A DNA stretch of 64,000 nt from the NCBI RefSeq assembly GCF_901709675.1, contig NC_051095.1, positions 8,523,956 to 8,587,955 of the forward strand, in the 5' to 3' direction. The stretch's first letter is position 1, and every line of letters starts with the position of its first letter. Shown piece by piece: positions 11,051 to 21,479 of this stretch. The stretch comes from Syngnathus acus. Taxonomy: Eukaryota; Chordata; Actinopteri; Syngnathiformes; Syngnathidae. Made by a program: the position numbers and the translations under genes. The notes under the pieces were generated by a model, which worked only from the letters and a program-made list of their open reading frames with translations, ran no database searches and was not told where the DNA came from.

Positions 11051-11819
11051 TTTGGATGCTTCTTTTGTTTCTCAGTGGCAGATGGATGACATTAGCATTT
11101 CCTGACTGACTGTCGGTGCAGAAATGTCAATGTGGTCAGACGACATCATCAAAGAGAACATGTTGTCGTTTGGTTCCCACTTGTAGAGGTAATTCAGCGC
11201 TTTAGCGACAAAGTGTTTTTTCAATGCAAAATGAGACCAAAAGATAAACTCCGATATATTTGCCGGTTTAGTGTGCCCTCTCATTTCCTGTCAACAGTTC
11301 CCTTGAACACTGCTCAGCGTTGTTGATCAAAAGCCCACCGCAGGCCAAAGACACACAATGTGAAAGCCAGACGTTTATGTCTTGCACGTTAAACTCACAG
11401 TAGTTGTACATCCTTCTTACTGAACATCAAAGACAGGTACGGGTGGGAAGGTAAAGGAAGCTTTCATTTTTCCATGATCCACAACTGCTTACAGCAGCAG
11501 TGTATCTCGGTCCTAACACAAAATGCAGTCCAGGCTCCACATACATTTTTCGCTCGCTTTTTCGACTCGCTATGAATGGAAAGACGAATGGCTGTTTGTG
11601 TGTGGCCCGTGTTTGTCTGGAGAACAGTTAGTGGTGTATCCCGCCTCTTGCTCAGGGTCAGCTTGAATGGATGTGTAAAAAAAAAAAAAGTGATTGCATA
11701 TCGATCCAATGTTGAGAATCAGCCTGAACACATCTGATTTTTTTTTTTGTGCTTTTACATAGAGTTGCTTTGAATTTCTGAGGCACCTTTGGTAGGATCC
11801 TGGGATGCTTAATAAATAT

Positions 11820-11910
11820 ATGCAAATAATGAGTTGTTTTTACATTCATAGAAAATACATTTGTGTACAATTTGTGTTTATCCTGGGATGATTAATAAAT
11901 ATATGCAAAT
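11820..11910 (+). promoter_or_regulatory. Pair of Ig-type octamers (ATGCAAAT)
   Basis: Perfect octamers at 11820-11827 and 11903-11910 in the repeated GGATCCTGGGATG block, upstream of gene 3. Confidence 0.35.
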
Positions 11911-12606
11911 AATAGAAATATTATAAAGTTTTTAAATTCATACAAAATAAAATATCCCCCCATGATGACATACGTGGATGATAAAGTATCCCGTGTTTTG
12001 CGCTGATGATGATTTTTTTCTCATAAAATATAAATACAATAATAGTATTTTCTCTCAGACGTTTTATTCTTGTTACATTATATTTTTCAGTTCAAGATTC
12101 AACTAACAAACTCTCAGCTGCAAGCAATGACCATAGAAACATATTATTTTTGAAAGAACAAATGAGCCAGCAGTATTATTTCTAATTCGCATTCAGCTAG
12201 TGAGCTAGCTTTTAGCACATACCGGTGCAAGTCATGAGGAGTGACTTAAAATATTCACATTCTTTTTTTTTTAAATGATGAAAATCGATTGTCATGAATC
12301 ACTGGAATCTTTAAACTGAATGTGGTACTTCAGAAAAATAGCTCGAGTCCATTTTTTGTTTGTTTACATCTTCCAATCCTTACCACATTTGCAATCTCAC
12401 TACCATTGTAATACTGTTTTCTTGTCTTTGATGAAGCAATTTGTTTTTTTTAAAAATCACTGCAATCATTCTATTTTGATTGACGGAGGTTGAACAGTGT
12501 TATTTTAGTCCCATTATGCCCAATATGGTTCCTTGCACTGTAAAGTTTTGCAGTACTTTTGAAATGTGAAAGATCTTAATACAAACTTTAAATTCATTTG
12601 ATCTTG

Positions 12607-14423
12607 TTAGGTTTCGCGGAGGCAGACGTCCGTATACATGCTAAAATCCTCATTTTGTCTCGCTCTCGTTTGGCTCTCTTTGCCACTTGTCCTGGCGACG
12701 ATGGTCGGAGCGGAATAAACCAAAGTGTCCTCGGTTCTCTGAGAAAACAAGTCACTTGTGTCACAAGAAGAAGGTGGAAAGGGAGCAAACGTGCGGAGAG
12801 GCTTTCGACTGACCTGCTGCACACCACTGCACGTTTCTTCACGAGTGTGCCGACGAGCTGAACATTGAAGAGAGAAAGTCTTTCAAGTAGTAGTTCTTAA
12901 ACAGGACTCACAAGCCAGAGCTTTTCAGGAATGGATCAAATTTGACTTACCTGGTAAGATAAGATATTCCTTTATTTGTCCCATACAGGAAAATTCCAGA
13001 GTACATAGGTTTGAATTTTCTTATAGTCATACAAAGTCGGACAAACAAAATGTGAACATTGTTTTAAAAAGTCCAAACTTACATGTGTGTGTCGATATAG
13101 TACATATGTCTGTATAGACACGTATACATCTCGATCTAGATATATATAGATACATACATATAGTATATGTTTAGGCATGGCTCAATTTTTGTCTAAGTCA
13201 CAGGTGATTTTACATGTAGGACAGTGGCCTTCGAGGGCCCGAGTTCGACACTTTGAGTCAAAATGATGCCAAACTGCTTTTGCATTTGGAGACTTCATGT
13301 GCACATTCTCTTACCTTTGCAGTAAAAACAGCCTTTTGTCTTGATCTTACATATGAGGAAGGCTGATATGATCCAGCTTAAGGCCAAAGCAGAACCCAAG
13401 ACAAAGATGACAGACCTTTGTATATCACATTTGCTGCCATCTGGATCATGAGGAATAAAAAAAGAAAACATTACAGTGATTTGCACTTTTTAAAATCCGT
13501 ACTACTTGACAATTCTGAAATCAAAATATTAGATTTACCTTGCGTGATGACCTTTGTTGCCTTTTCCATAAAAATGTGCCCACATGTGACCACAGCACAA
13601 GAGTACGTTCCGGCGTCGACGTTGTTATGGAAAGCGTGAACGCATTCCTGCATGGAGCCCTTTGCAACTTTCTCACATTCGTCATGAGTGTGAATGAAGT
13701 GGGGATTTGAATTCTCTGGTCCAGCTATGAACCAATAAAAGTTGTGTCCATCCTCACACGTTTTATTACCAGAGCGAGAGACGAACGAGCACTGCGATCG
13801 GCTCTCGTTCTGAGTGACAGCAGTGACGGCTGTCTCTGCTTCTGGGACGTCTGAAATGCAAATTGACCTTTTACTCTTTCATGTTCACTAGCAAAGAACT
13901 GCCAAAAATGATTTAAATGATAAATTAGTGTCTAATTATTCTCAAAGCCAAATCACCTTACCTTTAACCTGTAAAAATACTCCATTCAAAAATGTCATTT
14001 TGTGAACCCATTTTGTCCATTTGAAACAGTAGTAGACCGCCGTGTCGTTTTTTTGCACCCGGCTAATTTGCAGAACAAACTTCTCTGGCTCTTGCTTGAC
14101 TGTGATACGATGTCCACTCATTGATGTCTCAGTTTCGGGTCCTTCCTTATCAATAGCTGACATCCGACCTAAGACTTCTGGAAAGCTTCCAGAAGCAAGT
14201 CGAATCCAAGTAAGAACAGCCTGAAGTTCAGAGGGTTTGCGGGGACATTCCAGAGAGACACTTTGTCCAACTTTTTCGGTCTCTGTTTTGAAGGTGGGCT
14301 GACCCGTGTATCCTGAACAGAACAAAACACAGTAAGAGTGATGACCATGACTCCATTGCCTTTGAGCATGGACTTGCCTCCCAACGGGATCAGCAGGAGC
14401 AGCAGATGAAGCGTCGTCCGCAT
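12607..14423 (-). CDS. Immune-type receptor gene 4 (NITR-like, most diverged copy, ITIM-like tail)
   Basis: Exons: leader 14378-14423, V1 13962-14312, V2 13539-13850, TM 13315-13440, tail 12814-12857 and 12607-12738; 1011 nt, 336 residues. V2 lacks four codons after TAVTQ but keeps the core cysteines and the AGTYSC motif. The TM exon is the most different (KCDIQRSVIFVLGSALALSW...), again uncharged across the helix and ending in a cysteine/lysine-rich stop-transfer. The tail reads TLVYSAPTIVART... and SMYTDV, an ITIM-like motif. The leader intron is the 65-bp GC-AG form. The intron between TM and the first tail exon carries a retroelement 3' tail (about 12952-13055) in place of the sequence found in genes 1-3. 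Likely a functional older paralogue. Confidence 0.78.
12952..13055 (-). mobile_element. LINE-like 3' tail fragment in gene 4 intron
   Basis: Minus strand ends GGGACAAATAAAGG followed by an ATCTT-type short repeat, typical of the 3' ends of L2/CR1-type fish retroposons. The same fragment and flank recur near 16640 and 20445. The 5' part of the element is absent. The family assignment is from style only. Confidence 0.45.
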
Positions 14424-14984
14424 CTTGTTGTTCCAGCAAGTGCAGCAGTTCCTCCAGAGAGCTTCAAATGTTTAATGACTTGAAACGTAGAACACCGAAG
14501 GGGAGGGGACAATTTCACAGACATCGCATTGGCCGTTTCAGGTGTCAACCCAACTCTTCTCAGTGAACGCTCTTCTGTACAAGACTTGCTATCTAGTTGC
14601 TGCATCCCGTTTGAGACTCTGACACTTTGAATAACGTACGATTTCAATGTATCAATAAACCAACTTGGAGAAAACCCAAAATAGAGAAAACCTTAGTGTG
14701 GCGTTGTGAAGGTCTGCTTCATCAACAGAGTTTGTGCAAAGCGAAATAATTCATCGCACGCAAATCAGCTTCTTTGTGTCAAGTTTTAAAAGCTTACCAA
14801 TAACAAAGACTATGTGACGGACTATGACAAAGGCACAATACAAAAAATGTGTCATCTGAAGCAAAAGAAATGAAAATATTTTGCGTTTGCTATAGCGTTC
14901 ACTTTAACTACATACACGGATGCACCAGTGTTTATTACAATTATCTGTCCTGAACTCGTTTGTGCTTTGGATTGAAGAGGATGG

Positions 14985-15125
14985 CGGCCATGTTGGAGAC
15001 TACCCTATTCATGCTTAATAGGGTTTAAGTCAGCTGATGGTCTTGGCCAGTCTAAATTTTCTTCAACATCCTCCTCCTTTGTCACTTTGTTTTAGTCATT
15101 ATCTAGTTGCACGATGAAGGTCCTC
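14985..15125 (-). mobile_element. Tc1/mariner-like transposase remnant
   Basis: Fourth copy of the degenerate transposase fragment: the LNPI core and W-P before it are still readable on the minus strand. Confidence 0.6.
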
Positions 15126-15891
15126 AGTTTGGTTGCTTTTTTTGTTTCTCAGTGGCAGATGGATAACATTAGCTGGAGTATGTGATGCAACACGCATTTC
15201 CTGACTGATTGTCGGTGCAGAAATGTCAATGTGGTCAGACGACATCATCAAAAAGAACATGTTGTCGTTTGGTTACCACTTGTAGAGGTAATTTAGCAGT
15301 TTAGTGTCAAAGTGTTGCTGTGATGCAAAATGAGACCAAAAGATAATTTCTGATGTCTTTGCCGGTTTAGTGTGCCCTTTTATTTCCTGTCAACAGTTCC
15401 GTTGAACACTGCTTTGAGTTGTTGGTCAAAGGCCTACCGCAGGCCAAAGACACAATGTGAAAGTCAGAAGTTTATGTCACAGTATTTGTACTTCCTTCCT
15501 TCTCAACACCGAAGACAGTCACTGGTAGGAAGGTAAAAGAAGCTTCCAGTTTTTCGATGATCCACAACCGCTTACAGCAGCAGTGCATTTTAGTCCGAAC
15601 GCAAAATACAGTTCAGGTTCCACATCAATTTTTCTTCTTCTAAAATGACTCGCTGTGAATAAGAGGACGAATGGCTGTTTGTCTGTGTGTGCCCTATGTT
15701 TGTCTGGAGAACAGTTAGGGGTGTATCCCGCCGCTTGCTCAGGGTCAGCTTGAATGGATGTAAAGAAATTGTGATTTTATATGGATCCAATTTTGACAAT
15801 GAGACAACACCTCATTTGTTATGCTTTTACATACAGTTGCTTTGAATTTCTGCAGCACCTTTGATAGGATCCTGGGATGCTTAATAAATAT

Positions 15892-15983
15892 ATGCAAATA
15901 ATAAATGCTTTTTACATTGATAGAAAATACATTTGTGTACAATTTGTGTAGGATTTTAGGATGATTAACAAATATATGCAAAT
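15892..15983 (+). promoter_or_regulatory. Pair of Ig-type octamers (ATGCAAAT)
   Basis: Perfect octamers at 15892-15899 and 15976-15983, again 84 bp apart, upstream of gene 4. After gene 5 only one remains perfect (19780-19787); its partner is changed to GTGCAAAT. Confidence 0.35.
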
Positions 15984-16265
15984 AATAGAAATATTTTCAA
16001 GTTTTTAAATTCATACAAAATAAAATATCCCCCCATGATGACATACATGGATGATTAAATGTCCTGTTGTTTTCCAAACGCCCTGATGAAAAAAAATTTT
16101 TTCATAAAATATGAATACAATAGTATTTTTTCCCAGAAATTTTATTCACGTTGCATTATATTTTTCAGTGCAAGATTCAACTAAGAATTTTTCAGCTTCA
16201 AGTAATGACAATAGAAACATAGTTTTGTCAGCAGTATTGTTGCTAATTCGCATTTAGCTAGTGAG

Positions 16266-18241
16266 CTAGCTTTTAGCACGTACGGTGCAAGTCATGAGCG
16301 AAGCCTTGGTCTGTGCTGCATCTAGCGTATTGCTTTCCATCATGCTGAAAACCACAGTTGAGTTAAGGCGGGCATTTTCTTCCTTCTGTGGGGAAACAAC
16401 ATCCAATGAATAAATCAAATAAACACAACTTAATTAAGGAATACATACATTTAATGTCAGAGGGCCTTGAAAATCACAAGGGTTCTTGCTTTGCTTTGAA
16501 AAACAGGCTGTAAATAGTAATAAAAAGAGATAATTAGAGTGCCGTATGAAAAAGGGGGCGTGGCATCAATGACAGACATTACCCATATTCTCAACCACTA
16601 TGCTGCAGCAAGTTGCAGGAATGGATCAAATTTGACTTACCTGGTAAAATAAGATATTCCTTTATTTGTCCCATACAGGAAAATTCCAGAGTACATAGGT
16701 TTGAATTTTCTTATAGTCATACAAATAGTCGGACAAACTAATGTGAACATTGTTTTAAAAGGTCCAAACTTACATGTATGTCTATCTACTTATGTCTGTA
16801 TAGACACGTATACATCTCGATCTAGATAGATATAGAGATATACATATAGTATATGTGTTCACGAGTTTGCCGACAAGCTGAACATTGAAGAGAGATAGTC
16901 TATCAAGCAATGGCGTCACGAGGACTCCCATAATAACTTGTATTACATCTTTTCCATCTCCCAAAGTGCATGCCTACACTTTTCTTTTTCTTATTATTTT
17001 CTGATGGCATTGAGTGAGACATTTGGCGACTATATTGGATTGGTCTTAAAATGAGGAAATGTTTGAAAACTAATGCCCCCCCCCCAAATTGTGAGAACCC
17101 CAAAAGAAGCAGTGGAATTTCTCTCACCTATGCAGCAACAAAACGTTTTTGTCTTGACCTTGTATATGAGAAAAACTGACAGGATGGAGATTAAGGTCAA
17201 AGCAGCAGCCATGATGAAGATAACAGTCTTTAGGAAATCAGACTTCCTGGGGTCTGGATCTTGAAAGAAAAACAAAACAAAACAGCAAACAATAATTTGA
17301 ACTTTTTGAAATCCGTGCTACTTCACAATTCTGAAATCAAAATATTTAATTTACCTTGCATGTTGACCTTTGTTGCCATAAAAATGTGCCCACATGTGGC
17401 CACAGCACAAGAGTACGTTCCGGCGTCGACGTTGTTATGGAAAGCGTGAACGCATTCCTGCATGGAGCCCTTTGCAACTTTCTCACATTCGTCATGAGTG
17501 TAAATGAAGTGGGGATTTGAATCCTCTGGTCCAGCTCTGAGCCAATAAAAGTTGTGTCCATCCTCACACGTTTTAGTACCAGAGCGAGAGAGAACCGAGC
17601 ACCGCGATCGGCTCTTGTTGAACTGCAAGTCATGAGTGACAGCAGTGACGGCTGTCTCTGCTTCTGGGTCGTCTGAAATGCAAATCGACCTTTTAGTCTG
17701 TCATGTTAATTATCAAAGAACTGCAACAAAATATTTAAATGACCAATTAATGTCTAAATATTCTCAATGCCAAATCATACATTTCCATATTTACCTTTGA
17801 CCAGTAGAAATATTCCATTCAAAAATGTCATATTTTGAAACCGTGATGGCAATTTGAAACAGTAGTAGAGCGCTGTGTCGATTTTTTGCACCTGACTAAT
17901 TTGCAGAACAAACTTCCCTGGCTCTTGCTTGACTGTTATACGACGTCCACTCTTTGACGTCCCAGTTTCAAAGGATGACATCTGACCTAAGATTTCTGGA
18001 AAGCTTCCAGAAGCAAGTCGAATCCAAATATAAAGAGCCTGAATTTCAGAGGAGTTGCGGGGACATTCCAGAGAGACACTTTGTCCAACTTTTTTGGTCT
18101 CTGTTGTGAAGGTGGGCTGAGCCGTGTATCCTGAACAGAACAAAACACAGTAAGAGTGATGAACATGCCTCCATTGCCTTTGAGCTTGGACTTGCCTCCA
18201 AACGGGATCAGCAGGAGCAGCAGATGAAGCGTCGTCCGCAT
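16266..18241 (-). CDS. Immune-type receptor gene 5 (NITR-like, tyrosine-free type-B tail)
   Basis: Exons: leader 18196-18241, V1 17795-18130, V2 17355-17672, TM 17128-17253, tail 16449-16507 and 16266-16385; 1005 nt, 334 residues. The extracellular part and TM closely match gene 1; V1 lacks five codons around residues 70-74 and V2 lacks two near its end. The type-A tail exons are gone: only the acceptor and first bases of the small tail exon remain (about 16862-16879), joined to repeat DNA. Instead the frame fits a different pair of exons: a 59-bp exon (ACFSKQSKNP..., phase 1 in, phase 0 out) and a 120-bp last exon (KEENARLNSTVVFS... ending VRAKS). This 39-residue tail has no tyrosine, and the TM has no charge for adaptor pairing, so I expect no ITIM signalling. 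The tail exon choice is inferred from splice signals, phase and conservation in fragment 6. Confidence 0.68.
16640..16740 (-). mobile_element. LINE-like 3' tail fragment in gene 5 intron
   Basis: Near-identical to the fragment at 12952-13055, ending in the ACAAATAAAGG signal and ATCTT-type repeat. It lies between the TM exon and the type-B tail exons, next to the point where type-A tail sequence stops. Confidence 0.45.
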
Positions 18242-20070
18242 CTTGTTGTTCCAGCAAGTGCAGCAGTTCCTCCAGAGAGCTTCAAACGTTTATTGACTTG
18301 AAACGTAGAACACCAAAGGGGAGGGGACAATTTCACAGACATCGCATTGGCCGTTTCAGGTGTCAACCCAACCCGGCTCCTCTCAGACTTGCTATCCAGT
18401 TGCTGCGTCCCGTTTGAGACGCTGACACTTTGAATAGCGCACGGTTTCAATGTATCAATAAACCTACTTGGAGAAAACCCAAAATAGAGAACACCTTAGT
18501 GTGGCGTTGTGAAGGTCTGCTTCATCAACAGAGTTTGTGCAAAGCGAAATAATTAATCGCACGCAAATCAGCTTCTTTGTGTCAAGTTTTAAAAGCTTAC
18601 CGATAACAAAGACTATGTGACGGACTATGACAAAGGTACAATACAAAAAACGTGTCATCTGAAGCAAAAGAAATGAAAATATTTTGCGTTTGCTATAGCG
18701 TTCACTTTAACCACATACACGCATGCACCAGTGTTTATTACAATTATCTGTCCTGAACTCGTTTGTGCTTTGGATTGAAGAGGATGGCGGCCATGTTGGA
18801 GACTACCCTATTCATGCTTAATAGGGTTTAAGTCAGCTGATGGTCTTGGCCAGTCTAAATTTTCTTCAACATCCTCCTCCTTTGTCACTTTGTTTTAGGT
18901 CATTATCTAGTTGCACGATGAAGGTCCTCAGTTTGGTTGCTTCATTTGTTTCTCAGTGGCAGATTGATAAAATTAGCTGGAGTATGTGATGCAACACGCA
19001 TTTCCTGACTGATTGTCGGTGCAGAAATGTCGATGTGGTCAGACGACATCATCAAAAAGAACATGTTGTCGTTTGGTTACCACTTGTAGAGGTAATTTAG
19101 CAGTTTAGTGTCAAAGTGTTGCTGTGATGCAAAATGAGACCAAAAGATAATTTCTGATGTCTTTGCCGGTTTAGTGTGCCCTTTTATTTCCTGTCAACAG
19201 TTCCGTTGAACACTGCTTTGAGTTGTTGGTCAAAGGCCTACCGCAGGCCAAAGACACAATGTGAAAGTCAGAAGTTTATGTCACAGTATTTGTACTTCCT
19301 TCCTTCTCAACACCGAAGACAGTCACTGGTAGGAAGGTAAAAGAAGCTTCCAGTTTTTCGATGATCCACAACCGCTTACAGCAGCAGTGCATTTTAGTCC
19401 GAACGCAAAATGCAGTTCAGGTTCCACAGAAATTTTTCTTCTTCTAAAATGACTCGCTGTGAATAAGAGGACGAATAGCTGTTTGTCTGTGTGTGCCCTA
19501 TGTTTGTCTGGAGAACAGTTAGGGGAGTATCCCGCCTCTTGCTCAGGGTCAGCTTAAATGGATGTAAAGAAAATTGTGATTTCATATGATCCAATTTTGA
19601 CAATGAGACAACACCTCAGATATTTGTTGTGCTTTTACATACAGTTGCTTTGAATTTCTGCAGCACCTTTGATAGGATCCTGGGATGCTTAATAAATATG
19701 TGCAAATAATTAACTGTTTTTACATTCATAGAAAATACATTTGTGTACAATTTGTGTAGGATCCTTGGATGATTAATATATGCAAATAATAAAAATATTA
19801 TAGATTTTACATTCATACAAAATAAAATACCCCCCAATGATGACATACACGGATGATTAAATGTCCTGTTGTTTTCCAAACGCCCTGATGAAAAAAAATG
19901 TTTTCATAAAATATGAATACAATAATAGTATTTTTTCCCAGAAATTTTATTCACATTGCATTATATTTTTCAGTGCAATATTCAACTAAGAATTTTTCAG
20001 CTTCAAGTAATGACAATAGAAACATATTTTTGTCAGCAGTATTGTTGCTAATTCGCATTTAGCTAGTGAG
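18242..20070. other. Spacer between receptor gene 5 and fragment 6
   Basis: Close match to the spacer at 14424-16265, with a Tc1-like remnant and one perfect octamer. No gene supported. Confidence 0.65.
18785..18925 (-). mobile_element. Tc1/mariner-like transposase remnant
   Basis: Fifth copy of the degenerate fragment, most similar to the one at 14985-15125. Confidence 0.6.
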
Positions 20071-20444
20071 CTAGCTTTTAGCACGTACGGTGCAAGTCAT
20101 GAGCGAAGCCTTGGCCTGTGCTGCATCTCGCGTATTGCTTTCCACCATGCTGAAAACCACAGTTGAGTTAAGGTGGGCATTTTCTTCCTTCTGTGGGGAA
20201 ACAACATCCAATGAATAAATCAAATAAACACAACTTAATTAAGGAATACATACATTTAATGTCGGAGGGCCTTGAAAATCACAAGGGTTCTTGCTTTGCT
20301 TTGAGAAAGAGGCTGTAAATAGTAATAAAAAGAGATAATGAGAGTGTGGTATGAAAAAGGGGGCGTGGCATCAGTGACAGACATTACCCATATTTTCAAC
20401 CACTATGCTGCAACAAGTTGCAGGAATGGATCAAATTTGACTTA

Positions 20445-20535
20445 CCTGGTAAGATAAGATATTCCTTTATTTGTCCCATACACGAAAATTCCAGAGTTTG
20501 AATTTTCTTATAGTCATACATATAGTCAAACAAAA
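20445..20535 (-). mobile_element. LINE-like 3' tail fragment in fragment 6 intron
   Basis: Third copy of the fragment ending ACAAATAAAGG plus ATCTT repeat, slightly deleted, between the TM exon and the type-B tail exons. Confidence 0.45.
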
Positions 20536-20894
20536 TGTAAACATTCACAAGGAGCTTCTGTTGACCACAACTCACACCCAAACGCTCACACGCAGACTAC
20601 TCCTGTGTGTACCTTATGGGACATTTGTGTATGATGGTGTGACATGAGCTCTCCAAAGTCAAACATTTTCTTAGATTTACTGAGGGTTAGAAAAAAAGGC
20701 CTTACATTACCTGTGTTGTTTTTCACGATGACATTGATCAGTAAGGCGATGACCAGCAGACTTAAGGCCACGATGGAAGACAAAACTAGAAGAATTTCTT
20801 TGTGTGAACCATCAAGTGGCATCACTCTTTCTAAAGAAACGAAAGGAGACACACCTGTGAATGGCCTGGCTAAATAATACCACAACTGAGTCAG

Positions 20895-21077
20895 TCCATC
20901 CATCCATCCATCCATCCATCCATCCATCCATCCATCCATCCATCCATCCATCCATCCATCCATCCATCCATCCATCCATCCATCCATCCATCCATCCATC
21001 CATCCATCCATCCATCCATCCATCCATCCATCCATCCATCCATCCATCCATCCATCCATCCATCCATCCATCCATCC
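20895..21077 (+). repeat. (TCCA)n microsatellite, about 45 units
   Basis: About 180 bp of near-perfect TCCA repeat, with a few TCCG units at the right end, in the intron between the V2-like and TM exons of fragment 6. Open frames through it (Met-Asp-Gly-Trp repeats on minus, His-Pro-Ser-Ile on plus) result from the 4-bp period and are not genes. Confidence 0.97.
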
Positions 21078-21479
21078 GTCCGTCCGTACACCCACCCAAT
21101 TTAGGTTAATCCTGAAATTTTACCCATATTAAGAAGTTACCATGCAAGTCCAGTTTTGTTCCTGTTGCAAACACGAGGCTTCCACAAGCCTCGAGAGCGC
21201 AGTAGTAGGTGGCGCCATCCGACTCACTGACATTGATGAAGATCTTATAGATGCATCGTTTGGGACTCAACCCGTCGCATTCTTCATTGGTCTTTCCATC
21301 GGCATGGACGAGACCGGAACGGGATCCAGCTCTCAGCCAGTGCACGGTGTGCCGACCCGAACACCTGTCGTTTTTCTGGTCAAAGAACACCGAGCACAGG
21401 AGGTGGACAGGATCTCCTTGGCGCAGCGAGGATAACTGTGCTGGCCACTGACTGAGAGTGTAGTTTGACGACAAGGCAC

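Larger units (their letters stand above)
10351..12606. other. Spacer between receptor genes 3 and 4
   Basis: Same layout as the other spacers but more diverged. It includes an insertion with a poly-A/T tract around 11660-11760 and a type-B tail relic at about 12196-12250. No gene supported. Confidence 0.7.
14424..16265. other. Spacer between receptor genes 4 and 5
   Basis: Diverged version of the array spacer with the Tc1-like remnant (about 14985-15125) and octamer pair (15892-15983). No coding signal found. Confidence 0.65.
20071..21479 (-). pseudogene. Truncated immune-type receptor fragment 6 (V2, TM and type-B tail only)
   Basis: Exons: V2-like 21141-21479, TM 20711-20830, tail 20254-20312 and 20071-20190. 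All phases agree (1, 1, 1, 0) and the frame is open to the stop. The Ig exon has a Cys, HTVHWLRAG, SDGATYYC and ends FATGTKLDL, a fairly good J-like strand that the other five copies have lost. An uncharged TM helix (about [20 protein letters not shown]) follows. The tail is the tyrosine-free type B, nearly identical to gene 5. I found no leader or V1 exon in the 4.2 kb to the right before slit3. Either it is a 5'-truncated pseudogene or it uses an unrecognised leader. The intact exons suggest recent loss, or that it served as donor for the gene 5 tail. Confidence 0.6.

Noticed and set aside
20586-21109. Long ORFs made of repeated MDGW or HPSI residues
   Set aside because: They are translations of the TCCA microsatellite in different frames, with no independent coding signal.
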